Source: Drosophila pseudoobscura (lineage: Eukaryota; Arthropoda; Insecta; Diptera; Drosophilidae). Taken from it: a stretch of 64,000 bases of DNA. Positions 21,542 through 33,799 of this stretch are shown piece by piece. The notes below the pieces were generated by a model that was given only the letters and a program-made list of their open reading frames with translations, searched no databases and was not told the DNA's origin. Positions within the stretch are counted from its first letter, which is position 1. The number at the start of each line of letters is the position of its first letter. The translations under genes and the position numbers were made by a program. The stretch is from the NCBI RefSeq assembly GCF_009870125.1, contig NC_046680.1:11532001-11596000 (forward strand). The letters are read 5' to 3'.

Positions 21542-23779
21542 TCACTTGGTGTACTCCTTGATTTTCGCCAATAGCTCGTCGGCCTCTTCGCCGGTCTTAA
21601 CGCGCAGTAAAATAGACACCGCTTTGGTATCCTCCGGCATGGGCAGGCTCATAATCATTACATTGTTCTTGCCCATGCGTTGGCAGGGCAGGCCATTGCC
21701 GACCATAAGATTGATCAGTACCTGACCAATATTGTTGTCGGCACGAACAATTAACTGGGCCTTCGCCGAGTCCTTCACTGGTTTCAAATGCAACGTGCCC
21801 ACTCCGCGATCGGCATAATCCTTACCCTTCATTACAAACACCTTGCAGCGCTTTGAGTAGACGGCATCTGTTTCGATGACCTGGAAAGTGTATCAGTGTT
21901 TTACATGCTGTCGATGGGGATTATTTCAAGTGATGTATGTATTTACCTGTTTGAACTCAACCTTCGGTGGCTGGTCCTCTTCATCCTGGTCTTCTGTGTT
22001 TCCAGCGGACTCTGTAGCTGCTGCAGGCGGCTTTATATTGCCAAAGGAGAAGGGTGTGGCACCTGGGGTGAATGAGAAACCGGCAGAAGGCTTGGCATCA
22101 CCTCCAGCCGCTGAAGGTGCACCTCCGAATCCCATAAATAGCGAGGAGCTACCGCCAGGTTTGTCATCGGCGACGGCACTCTTAAATCCAAAGCTAAAGC
22201 CATTTGTTTTCAGTGGCACGGCGGCTGTTTCGGCCTTGTTGCTGGAATTATCCTTAGCTCCAAAGCTAAAGAAGCCTGGCTTGGCCACATCTTCAGTTTT
22301 ACTCTCCCCCAAAGGCTTTGGCGAGAAGCTCATCATGCCAGGGGTGGATGTGGAGGTAGGTATTTTCGGAGAAGCTGCAGCTGGAGTGCTGCCAAAGGAG
22401 AACAGCGGTGTGGTTGTCGTGGTGGCTGTGCTGCCGCTGGTAATGGTGCAAGTTGGCTTCTTGGCGGAGAAGGGCACCGACGAGCCAGTGACGGGAGTGG
22501 CAGGTTTGCCAAAGGAAAACGGAACTTTTCCCAAAGTATCGGTGACTGGCGTTGTTGGGATAGTCGCCATTTCCGGCAGAGTCGATCCTGCTGGAACTGG
22601 GGCCTTCACTTGAGAGTTTGCCTTCGTTTTGGCATTCTCCTCGTCCAGCAGTTCCTTTAGGTGCTTGTCATATGTTTGGAATACGGGAGTCAGTATGCAG
22701 TAGAGACTCTTGTCCAGGCTTTCGTTTAGAAACTTCAGCAGATCACGGTTCAAATCGGCCACATTATCTCGGTATTCGGAGCTCCGTACTGTGTTGCCGG
22801 CTGTCTTGCTGGGCGATGGTTTACTACTTGGCTTGGAAGTTTCTGCATTGCTCTCTTTTTTGGCCGCCAAACTCTTTCCGAAAATTGAGGTGTTTAGAGT
22901 AGTACCATCTGTGGTACTTGTGCAAACCTTTTCTGCCGATTTTCTAGCTCCAAAGGTGATAGAAGGTATGTTGACGTCTTTTTTAGCAGGAGACACGTTG
23001 CCGAAAATTGAAGCGGAAGGAGTGGTGCTTGCTGTTGCTGCTATGGTTTCTCCAAGGGACGACGAAGGTATGGCGTTATCTTTTTTAGCAGCTGACGCAT
23101 TGCCGAAAATAGAAGTTGGTGCAGTTGTTGATTGCTTTACTGGCATTGTTGCACTCCCGAAGGAGAACGAAGGAACGGCGGCATCTTTTTTAACCGCTGG
23201 TACGTTGCCAAAAACTGGCGTAGTAGTGCTGCTGGCCGCCGACGGTTCGGGATCCTTTTTAGCCGCATACACGTTGCCGAATATTGAAGAGGATCGAGCT
23301 GTACCATCGCTGGTGCTGGCCGTTGAGCTGATGCTGCTGCCAAGGGTCGCTGTCTCGCCATCTTGCTTTTTATTGGTGTTGCTGGAACTAGTTAAAAACG
23401 AAAATGTGGTCTTTGGCGCATCGCCACTAGTAGAAGCCGGCGTCGGGTTTGATAGGTATGCAAACGGCGAGCCTGTAGCCGATGCGTTGGCCGGCCTACC
23501 AAAACCTGAACACCATTAAATACAACATTAGAGTTAATCAAATAATGCTTCTTTGCTGTTGCACTTGCCTGAAAATCCACTGAAAATGCTTTTCGATGCG
23601 GCTGCAGTGTCCCCGCCATCTGTGGATGCACCGGCAACAGAGCGGCGCGCCTTCTTGATGACGCGTGTCTTCAACTCCTCCTGTGTTGCCGTCTTGAAGG
23701 TGCCACGGTCCTCGGGCTCTTCCTCCTGGTCCCAGTTATCATGGTTAAGATTTGACGTCGCTTGCCGTTTCCCAGCCAT
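21542..23779 (-). CDS. Nup50: Nucleoporin Nup50
   Basis: Three coding exons in transcript order: 23779-23569, 23505-21947 and 21880-21542, about 702 residues. Nup50 is a mobile nuclear-basket nucleoporin that helps importin release cargo. The N-terminus carries the importin-alpha-binding type of motif ([17 protein letters not shown], then VIKKARR). A long FG-rich middle holds FG and FSFG units and several FGN..AKKD repeats. A helical [20 protein letters not shown] segment follows. The third exon is a Ran-binding domain ([19 protein letters not shown], then [18 protein letters not shown]). The first intron uses a GC donor (CAG|GCAAGT), which joins GFSG to FGRP in frame. The protein is longer than I recall for D. 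melanogaster, mainly in the FG region. The start is the Met followed by the conserved AGKRQA. Confidence 0.93.
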
Positions 23780-23831
23780 TTGATTGAAATTTTTTTTTCC
23801 TAGTTCTGGCCGCACGATTAGAGCTGGAGAA

Positions 23832-23885
23832 ACATCGATGTCAACATCGATGTCTGCGTGTAGACTGCAGAAAAAACATCGATGT
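23832..23885 (-). promoter_or_regulatory. Three ACATCGATGT palindromes at the Nup50 promoter
   Basis: Identical ten-base palindromes at 23832-23841, 23844-23853 and 23876-23885, within 53-106 bases upstream of the Nup50 start codon. They share the ATCGAT core of the DRE and are likely DREF-type sites. Confidence 0.6.
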
Positions 23886-24439
23886 TTTTAGATTACACTA
23901 GAATTACACCAGAAACAGTTTATCGGCTATTATCACTAACCATGCTGTATGGTTAGTGCTATTATTAATATTATAATGATAATATATTATTAATATGTTT
24001 GATCTAATGATCAAATTAGTGTAAAGTATTTATTTTTTTCCTTTTCCCTCACAAATAATTATTACGCCACTATTAATAAGTGGTGATGGTTGATAAAATG
24101 GGCGAAACAGGGATAAAAAATTAGGAAATAAAATATTAGACATATTATGGCTTGAGTCGATAGTTTTTTACGATAGCTATATGATTACTTCTCTCTAATT
24201 CGGGTTTGTGGAAGCAGTGTGAACGATATATCATGCGAGAGAAAAAGTGTGAACTTGTCCGGGAAATGAATAAAAAAAATGTGTGAGGAAACCAAACACG
24301 AAACGCGAAGCATTAATCCTTTTAATAATTAATATTAATTATTTATGCTATGGTGACCAATGTGTACACACTTGCATAATGTATAATAGCCTTATGACAT
24401 TAGACTTTGTTAACTGACACTAATTGTACGACCTCGCGA
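23886..24439. other. AT-rich intergenic region with palindromes
   Basis: No gene. Contains a perfect hairpin (arms 23934-23943 and 23949-23958, loop 23944-23948) and a 20-base AT palindrome at 24324-24343. See findings. Confidence 0.5.
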
Positions 24440-24450
24440 CGGTCACACTA
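24440..24450 (+). promoter_or_regulatory. Core-promoter motif 1 upstream of Asap
   Basis: CGGTCACACTA matches the Drosophila motif 1 consensus YGGTCACACTR (M1BP site) at every position. It marks a likely TATA-less start for Asap. The following 1.2 kb up to the start codon is A-rich and looks like a long 5'UTR. Confidence 0.6.
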
Positions 24451-25691
24451 CTGCTCTCTCCGAAACGATAGAATGAGTCGAAATTTTGAATGGGCTATAA
24501 AAAAGGGTATGGACTACAGGCAAAAACAGACGAGACAAATTGCAAGCTTCGTACAAACCTCACCTCGCGGGTGTCGAGAAAAACTGCCTTTTGACTTCAA
24601 GGTGTGTTAAGCAAAAGGTGTGGATTTTACCGTGCATTCGTTGCATTTTCTGGGTCGTTTTGCTGTTGTCCATACCCTCTTTATCCTCCCATTAGTAGCA
24701 AATAACCAGAACGCGTAAAAAATTGAGCAAACACAAAAAACAAACACAAATCTAAGAAACGGAAGAAAACAAGAGAATTAATCTGAAAAGTACAACCCAA
24801 ACCGAAAGCCTAAGATAATCCATAATCCCCAAAGTGTAGCAACCAATAACCAGTGAAAATGCAGACGCCAGCAGCACAATAAAACAACAATTAATTTATT
24901 AAGCACTGGCGAACCATTAATTATGCCCCAGTGCCAGTGTCCAGTGTCATCGTTTGTGTGGAAGTGCTAGATGCTAGATCCAAAATGTGGCACACACTAA
25001 ACTGCTGTGAAAATGCACTGCGCATTTCTCTATTCCAACGCTAATTGCGCTGCCGCTGCCCATAGTACCAAAAAAATCGAATCGCGGGGAAGAGAGTGCT
25101 AGGATGATGAGAAGACCAGTGCGTAAATATGTGATATGTGTGTGTGTGCGTGACTAGCAGTGCAAGGCAAGGGAAAGTATAACTCCAATAATAATACTAG
25201 TAATCCAAAGGCAGAGCGGTGACCAAATACAAATAACTCCACGAAAATAGAACACCACATTCGCGCACCTACACACACACACTCTCAAACTCACGTACAC
25301 CACACACCGCACACTCGCATACAAACGCAGTCGTCGCTCATCGAAGAAGGCGTTATCCTGATTCTTGTTGCTTGCTGCTGCTGCTGCCTGCCCCTTGTGC
25401 CATTCGTTTTGATCCTTTCTTTGTCGCTTCTCGCCACAAGGCCAGCAGCAGCACGGCAGCTGTGCCTGTTCCTGTGCCGTGTGTTCGCGCCGTGCCGTGC
25501 CCCGAAGTTTCTATTCGTTGCTTCCCTCCCTCCATCGACATCGCCATCGCGCTCGTACTCGCACTCGTATCGCACTCGTACTCGCTCCGTGTGCATGTCC
25601 TTGGACGTAGTAAACTGTTGTTGTTGTTGATTGTCCGTTCGTCGCCGAGAGTGAGTGCCCCTGCAGCAGGAAGCCAGTCCAGTCGAACAAG

Positions 25692-28600
25692 ATGCCGCCA
25701 GCCCTGATAGCCATCTCCGAGTTTGTGGAGGAGACGCGCTCTGACTATAGCTCTCCCACCACCTCTACCTTCGCCTCGCGAATGCCGGACTGCCGCCAGA
25801 CGATTGGCATTCTGGAAGAGGTAAGCAATGATGACAGAAATTATTATAAATAAATCGACGTTTTCCCTGGAAAAGTGATTGTGTGATGCGGTGCAGTACC
25901 CAAAGAAGGGGCGTCGGCGTCTCTCTCCCCCCACAATACGATTAGAAGCAACAAAAGAGATTTCTATAAATTGGCTTGGAGCCAATTTTGCTCTCTCTCG
26001 TTCTCTCTATCACACGCGCGTGCTCTCTCTCTCCCTCTCTCTCTCTCTGCAGCAAGGTGGTTTTTTCCTTTAACGCGGGTCGCGGGACCCACTAAATGCA
26101 TTCTTAATTAAAGCAGCACAGCTGGCTGCTGAGGACTGGAGAGTGCGGGAAGGGGAGGTGTCTCTGCCACACGAGTGTGCTGCAATTTCTATTTTTAGTC
26201 ACCCCGCAGCAGCTGCTGATGCGCCCTCTCCCGCTCTCCCACCCCACCGCATTGATAAGCCCAAGTACAACAAATACAAGGCAAAGTGGTGTTGCGGGGC
26301 CGGAAAAGGCGTGTGATAAGAACAAAATACCAGAGAAGCAACCGCATTGATTAGTCAAGGCTTAGTCCGGGGGAATGGGAATGGGAATGGCTGCCCTGGG
26401 CGGGTGGAAAAGCGCTCACTTATCATCACCCACAGAAAGTGGCCAAGTGGCTGTTGCTCAAGTGGAAAATTCATCCCATTTGTCATTTAAACAGCGACTG
26501 GCCATGGAAATTATGCAATATCTGCTGTTAAATGTGCCACAGCTCCCCCGACACACACTCTGAGAGAGTGTGCCTATGCCTATGCTCTATCCACATCCCA
26601 TATTCCCGTACAGGTCCCGTGCAGCAGCCGCTTCGCTCCACACATTTGATAATTGGTGCCAAGAGAGCTGCTGGTCACGTCACGTCACGTCACGCCTTCT
26701 CGGGGCCGGCCTCCACATCAAACATTTAATATTTAATTTCGCTGATGGATTTTTAGTGGTCCCAGGCCCAGGCCCAGTCGCAGGCGCCCAGCCCAGTGAC
26801 CCCCATTCCGGCAGACGGTCGGGCGGTTTGCTTTATTTCCATCTCATTTGAGTTTTTTCAGTTTTTGTCTCTTTTTATTGCGTGCTCTGTACCGTTCCCC
26901 GTTACCGATTCCCGTGTCTGTTAATCTGTCTAAAATTAAATGAAATATTAGCCTTAGAAAATATTTAGAGAGAAAACTCTTAGTTTCCCTCTGGTCCAAG
27001 ATGAATTTCAACTCCAACTTTTGGCCACTCCACCCACTGAATCATTGGCCAAGTGTTAGTCATCCTCAGGCGTCGCCTGGGAGACGGTAGGACCCATATA
27101 TATATCCCATACAAATTTACATATTTGTGGTGTTCTATAAACCATGTTGCGGTTTCAGCAGCCATCTTCTCGGGCTTCAGCGTTTGATACAGTATAAATT
27201 AGCGCCTTTTGTTATCAAAACAGCAAACCCGTCAACCGACCCGTCCCGACCGACCAGCAGATCCCAGAGAAACGAGTTCCAACTCGAGACTTGGCTTTGA
27301 TTTTGATTTGAGCTAGTTATTGGTATTGTTCTTCGCCTATCCGTATGCGGTGGAACGTGTGTTTATGCATTCGAATGGTTTCTGTGAGCGTCCCAGGAAA
27401 TTCTATGAACCATTCTACTTTGAACTTCTCCCGGCACAATAGAATTCTGCATAATGCTCGAGAAAATCTCAAAAACAATGTACATGCCGTGTGCAGGGCG
27501 CTGATAAGGATTTGCAAAACCCCAGCCACAGGAGGAAGCGAAGGTGGATGGCATTGGCTCTTTTTTTTTTGTTGATATTACCAGCTTATAACTACAAAAA
27601 AAAACATTTAATCTAATCTCCGCTGGTAATGGCCGTCGGAATTTATTGGCATCAAATGGTTGTTCGAGTTCATAATTCATGAGAGAGCCCCCATCCAGCC
27701 ATCAGCAATCAGAAAAGGCATTCATGTGGATCCATCGGCAGCGGGGTGGCTCTCTTCTGATATTTAATTCAATATTCTTCAAAAACAATTGAATTGATGC
27801 CAATTGGGGAAAAGTCAATGGGTCAAGGGGGAGAGGAGAGAGAGGATAATTCGAGTAATTGTAGAGATTGTAACTCCGAAAAGGAGCCCTAAAGAGAAGG
27901 AGCCCTGAAGGGAGAGTGCACCGCCGTTGGAATGGTTTTAATTGATTTATGCCGCGATGCATCAGATGGTGGGGTGCTGCATTTGAAATGGGAACTGGGC
28001 TTGGGACTGGGGTTCTGGTGATTATTAATTTTATTAAACGAAATGACCTTGTGGACACATTTTCCATACAACGTGGGGCGGCAGTGGATGGAATACCAAA
28101 TTCTGCTATTAAATGCATTTGGTGTGCCATAGAATTGTGCCTATGGAATCCGTTTCCATGCATGGAAGGGGCACATCTGATTGTCTTCCGTTTTCAGCTG
28201 GCATGCTGCTGAGGAAATCGCCCCTGCCCCTGCCACTGCCCCTACGCCTACCGCTACCCCTCCCCATAACTATAAAAACTGAAACGATATTTACCCACTC
28301 TTTGCAGCGCCTGGAGTTCGACCGGGAAGGCCTCACGAAGCTGAAGAAGGCGGTCAAGGCCATACACAACTCGGGGAACAGTAAGTACACGATATGGAGT
28401 GCTGCCCCAGATACTGATATCTTTCTGTCTTATTGCAGCCCATGTGGACAATGAGATGTTCATGGTGCGAGCTCTGGAGCGACTGGGCGGCAAGGTGATC
28501 GATCAGGACGAGCCCGACATTGGGGCGGCGTTCCTCAAGTTCAGCGTCGTCACCAAGGAGCTGAGTGCACTGTTGAAGACCCTGGTACATATACATATAT

Positions 28601-31600
28601 GTCGCCTGCATATCCCAAGTGCAGTCCAGCCTTATCCGAGTCTTTATCCATGCCCTTCCTCATGCCTTTGCAGATGCAGAACATCAACAACATTGTGATG
28701 TTTCCGGTGGACTCGATGCTGAAGAGCGAACTGAGGGGCGTCAAGGGGGACATGAAGCGGCCGTTCGATAAGGCGGCCAAAGACTACGAGGCGAAATTCA
28801 TCAAGATCGAGAAGGAGAAGAAGGCCCAGGCCAAGGAGGCGGGCATGGTGCGCACGGAGATCGATGCCGCTGTGGTGTCCGAGGAAATGGAGAAGGAGCG
28901 GAGGCTCTACCAGCTGCAGACGTGCGAGTATCTGCTCAAGTACAAGGATATTAAAACAAAAACAGGAATCGAGCTGCTGCAGCACCTAGTCGAGTACTAT
29001 CACGCCCTGAACAAGTGAGTGGCAGAGCCATCTAGAGCCTGAACTGAAACCTAAGGCTAACCAACTCCTTCTTCATTGCAGCTACTTTAAAGATGGGCTC
29101 CAGACCATCGAGCACTTTGGCACATACATCGGCGATCTGAGCGAGAAGCTGCACGTGATCAAGCAGAAGCAGGACGAGGATCGGCGCAGTTTGCTCGATC
29201 TGCGAACGATGCTGCGCAGCACCCCAGACTTTGAGCGGGTGGACAATGTGCCGTCGTCGGATAGCCAGAGCCGGAGCGGGGGGGCGGGCTACTCTCTGCA
29301 CCAGCTGCAGGGCGACAAGCATCACGGGGTCACGCGACAAGGGCATCTGCTCAAGAAGAGCGAGGGCAAGGTGCGTCGCGTGTGGCAGAAGAGGCGCTGC
29401 CGGGTGACCAGCGATGGTTTCCTGGACATCTTCCATGCGGACGAGTCCAAGCCGCCGACCCAAGTCAATCTGCTCACCTGCCAGATCAAGCCGGTTCCGG
29501 ACGATAAGCGTGGCTTCGATTTGATAAGCTGTAAGTGGAAGATATCAATGAATCCAGCATACCTATAATTATATTCCATTCGCAGACAATCGCCCGTACC
29601 ACTTTCAGGCCGAGGACGAGGCCGATCAGAAGGCCTGGATGGCCGTGCTGGTCAACTGCAAGGAGAAGGCCCTCACCAAGGCCTTCCAGCACGCGAATCC
29701 CCAGATGAGCCCCAGCCTGGTGGAGCTGCAGAAGACTGTGATCCGCTACGTGCAGCTGCTACCCGGCAACGACCGCTGCTGCGACTGCGGCTCCCGCAAC
29801 GATGTCACCTGGATCAGCCTGAATTTTGGCATCCTGGTGTGCATCCAGTGCTCGGGAGTGCATCGTGATCTGGGCGTCCATCACTCGCGCATCCAGAGTC
29901 TAACGCTCGACAATCTGACCACGGCCAATCTGCTGATCGCACGGGCCATGGGCAACAGTACGCTGAACGACATCATGGAGGCAAAGTTGGGCCGCGGGAA
30001 GCTACAGCACGAGAGCAGCATGTACGTATCCCGCCATTCCAGGGAGATCTTCATCAAGCTGTAACCATCTTTCTATTTTCTATCCTCAGGGAGGAACGCT
30101 ACGACTTCATTCGGGCCAAGTACGTGGCCAAGCGCTATGTGATGCGCACCTGCTCGGACGACAACGATTTGCGGTGCGATCTAGAGCAGGCCATCGTGAA
30201 TGCGGACATGAGCCAACTGCTGCAGGTGTGGGCAGAGGGCGCGGATCTCACCTGCTGCCTGCCCAGCTCGGATGCGGGGGAGACAGCTCTGCATCTGGCC
30301 GTTCTGCGGGAGATGGGCTCCACGCTGCACATTGTCGACTTTCTCATACAGAACATGCCGCCGAAGGGCCTAAACAAGGCCACCAATCCAGCCGGACTGC
30401 TGGATCTGACCGGAAAGAATACGGCTCTGCACCTGTGCGCTCTCCACGATCGCAGGGAGTGTATGAAGCTGCTGCTTCGCTCGGGAGCAGACTACGAGCT
30501 GAAGAACTCGCAAAACAAAACAGCGCTGGATATAGCCAAAGAGATGGGACACAATGGCTGCAGAGAACTGGTGAGGAAGATGCAAAAATACTCGCTTGAT
30601 ATTGATCGGGCCTATAATCATATTGTATTTGTATCCTTTAGATTGAATGTGCCATAAAGCGGGAGAAGAGCGCCTTTGATCACATAAACACCGATTGGAA
30701 TCTGCCCAACGAGGATGGCTCCACAGATTTCAGTGACGACGAAACAGTCATCGATGAACGCGTATGTTTTGCGATTCTACTTTGCGAATTGGGGAATTCC
30801 TTCTTATGCGTTTCCATTTCATTGATTTACAGAAATCTCGTTCACGTCCCCCCAGTTTTGCTGGCGGGGATTCGCCAGTGCTGCGCTCACGCTCCTCCAC
30901 TTGCGACTCCATACAGTCCAGTTCTAGTCCAATCGCCAACTGTCCCAGCCGCCAGTTTACGCTGCCCTCGGGCCTGCCCAGCTACACGCATTCGGCGGGA
31001 ACGTCGCCAAAGTCGCACATCAGTGTGGGCCAGTATCTGGGTAGCAATGTGGGCGGTGGTGCCGGCGGCAACGGGGGCGGTGGCTCTAGTCCAAGCTCAG
31101 TTTCCAGTCAGAGTGTAAGGGCGGCGAGGAACAGTCTGAATATGCAGCAGAGTGAGCTGGGTCATGTGACGGGCGGCGCCCGCAAGTCCACATCTACGGC
31201 GAACATGAACTCTCTGAAGAAGCGCACAGCTCCGGCTCCACCGCCTGGCACGCTGGGCAGCGCCTCCTCCAGCTCCTCCTTCTATGGCACACTACCGCAT
31301 CCGCCCAGGCACTCGCAAAACTTTGATGCCAACGACATACGGGCCATCAATCATAAGAACCAATCCCTGGATGTGGCCTATGGCACGCTGCCCCACCTGC
31401 GCAGCGTCGAGAGCAGTCCCCGGGGCGGCTATGGCGGTATCCCTGGCGGATCGGGAAATGGCAGCAGTAGCAGCCTAATGCCTGCCATGACAACATTTGG
31501 CCACAAGCGCTCGCCCAGCGGGGAGTCGCTGAATCGTAATATACATCTGGCTGGAGCCAAGCTTGTCCTTCCACCCACTGGGGAGCTGCCGACACTCAAG

Positions 31601-32712
31601 CATGTGGACAAGTCGGCGTTGATGCGCCCAAAGATACCGCCACCAGGACCGCCGTCAGGTGAGGCTCAGCCCCACGATGTGTTCTGTACAGTCTTTTACC
31701 CACTTTTATTCCACAGAGCGTGAGATTTCCAATGGACAGTCGAATGAGAGCATCAGTTCCATAGACGAGGGTCCGATAGCACCGCCGCGAAAGGTGAGTT
31801 GTGCTCCCAAGGGGCGCTCCCATTGTCTGAGCAGCAGGTCCTGTTCTGTAGTTCCTGTAGTAATATAATATGAACCTCTCAATGTATCTGTATCTATTTG
31901 CATTTGGTAAACAATTTTTAGCGCAAGCAACACAGTGAGATTTTGAGATTGAGATTGTCCCAGTCCAGTGAGGAGACGGTAAATGGCAAACTCTTTTGCT
32001 CATTTGCATTTTCATTCTATGACAAGCGAAATACCTAACTAAAAACATTCTTGTTGTCGTTGTGGTTGCTGTTGCTGTGTTCGTTCCCCTACTAAAATGT
32101 CCAGTTTATTTTGCATCCTTCAAAGCAATAACCCCTGCGCCCACACAATTCAAATCCGTTTCTTTTGATGTTACAATATTGCTGCACTAATATTTTGCGC
32201 CTGAGAGACTTTGATGTTAACTAATCCTGTTGCTGTCCTGTTGTGTCCTTTTTGCAGCTGATAAATCAATCGGCCAACTTTACCGAGTACGAGTCCTGGC
32301 ACACGGACATGGACAGCTCTGGCGGTGGCTTGGATCATTCGGCCGAATCGAATGTCTCATCCAGCGACAACGATCGTCTCAACTCGTCGCCCGACAATCC
32401 ATCCAAAGGCGCTCCAGGACCAGGCCCAAGCGGAAAATTCCACAATGTAAGGAGGGGCGGGGGGCATCGGTATTGAGATTGTGCACGGGCTAATCTTTTT
32501 CCACTGATCCACAGAATGGGCAGAGACGGTGCAGGGCGCTCTACGACTGCGTGGCGGACAACGATGATGAGCTTGAGTTCAAGGAGGGCGAGATACTGAT
32601 TGTGTTGAATGAGCGCACTGACGATGACAACTGGATGGAGGGCATCATCGAGGGACAGCCGGCGCGACGTGGCATGTTTCCCGTCAGTTTCGTCCATATG
32701 CTGCCTGACTAA
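25692..32712 (+). CDS. Asap: ASAP-type ArfGAP (BAR, PH, ArfGAP, ankyrin, SH3)
   Basis: Coding exons: 25692-25820, 28308-28380, 28439-28584, 28674-29014, 29082-29530, 29586-30021, 30090-30570, 30642-30761, 30833-31658, 31717-31793, 32258-32446 and 32515-32712, about 1154 residues. It stimulates GTP hydrolysis on Arf1/Arf6-type GTPases in membrane trafficking and cytoskeletal control. Seen in order: BAR helices (residues about 40-340), PH domain ([20 protein letters not shown] onward, ending in KAWMAVL), ArfGAP zinc finger C-D-C-G and [19 protein letters not shown] in the exon at 29586, ankyrin repeats ([32 protein letters not shown]), a long Ser/Pro-rich region, and a C-terminal SH3 ([17 protein letters not shown], then GMFPVSFV). 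Intron 1 is 2.5 kb. The SH3 separates it from ACAP-type proteins. A possible 19-codon cassette exon is listed separately. Confidence 0.95.
25821..28307 (+). other. Asap: Asap intron 1
   Basis: A 2487-base intron with GTAAGC and TTTGCAG ends. It holds CT runs (about 25990-26050) followed by CTGCAG, many CAGCTG-like and GATAAG-like short sites, and no convincing coding sequence. As the largest intron in the gene it is the likely place for enhancers or an alternative first exon. Confidence 0.6.
25990..26051. repeat. CT-rich microsatellite in Asap intron 1
   Basis: Interrupted (CT)n ending in ...CTCTCTCTGCAG. On the minus strand this is a GAGA array; on the plus strand it looks like a polypyrimidine tract and splice acceptor. 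Confidence 0.7.
31922..31978 (+). CDS. Asap: Possible Asap cassette exon of 19 codons
   Basis: A TTTTTAG acceptor at 31915-31921 and a GTAAAT donor at 31979 bound 57 bases that are open in the needed phase and encode [19 protein letters not shown]. Inclusion or skipping keeps the Asap frame between the exons ending at 31793 and starting at 32258. Inferred from splice signals and phase alone. Confidence 0.45.
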
Positions 32713-33427
32713 ACGGGCATGGAACAGGGATAATGTAAGGATGTTTATTGTATGTCGTATGTCGTATGTTTCTGTGGCTTTTTGTGCGACTGTGGGCTGT
32801 GCGTGCGTGTACATATGAGTGTGTGTGCGTCATTTTAAGCAAGACAAGATTTTATTTATTACAACCGTTTATGTCACAAACCGTGCGACTATTTATTGGA
32901 TCCGTAGGCACAAGGAATATACATATGCATATACATTCATATAATATAGTATAAATATCTAAAGTGAGCAAGTAATTGTTGGATATGCTGCCATCTCATG
33001 TACATTTCATTTTCAATCAGAACAAGGAGCTAGATGCCCTATTAATTGCTTTTATAACCGAATATGTCCTGCAAACTGCTGTATTTTGAACCATAAATGT
33101 ATTTACTAACCTTAGCATTACACGCTGTGCGCAAAAGTTACTCGGAATCTATTGATATATGTATGTATGTATGTATGCTTATACTAGATGCTGCCATAAA
33201 CAGATACTAAACGATATCCACAAGAAGACCCGACCTGGTCTGGCTTCTTGGCCTCTTACATGTACGTACATACCTACACAGGTATTTGTAATAAATACTG
33301 TTGTTGATGAATTGACGAGAAAGTTTATAAAACAACGTTGAAATGAAAGAAACATTTACTTAAACTAACCCCCATTTCGAGCGTAAATACATATGAGAAC
33401 TCTATAGCTCTGCAAAAAAGGAATAAA
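32713..33427 (+). other. Asap: Asap 3'UTR
   Basis: AT-rich untranslated sequence after the Asap stop with AATAAA signals, for example at 33422-33427. A later AATAAA near 33766 could extend it. No gene seen. Confidence 0.45.
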
Positions 33428-33799
33428 TACATACATAAAAATATGTACCCCCTTTGTACCTAGAAATTGTTACCAATTAAGAAAGACTACAAAATATCTA
33501 AACGTAGTATATGAATATTACGCGCAGTATAAACGCGCTGGCGAAGAACAAACTATGAATTCTATACCTTTTGACTTGTTGTATACCAAGCAAAGCAGCA
33601 CACTTGATCAGTTAAAGACCTACCTACAATAGAATATGTATACTGTACATAATACCCTTATTTTTAAGACACACAACACACGTTTTTCTTTTATACATTT
33701 TGTATACACGTTTCAGTATTTATTTAGCAAAACCTTTCAACATATTTGATATTAGCCTTAAGTCAAATAAAAGGAAAAACATAACGCTTATTAAATATA

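Noticed and set aside
21876-23519. Long plus-strand frames opposite Nup50
   Set aside because: They are antisense shadows of the FG-rich Nup50 exon, whose repeats leave the other strand open.
25353-25985. A 210-codon minus-strand frame over the Asap 5'UTR and first exon
   Set aside because: Low-complexity translation of CA/GC-rich 5'UTR; no splice or promoter support.
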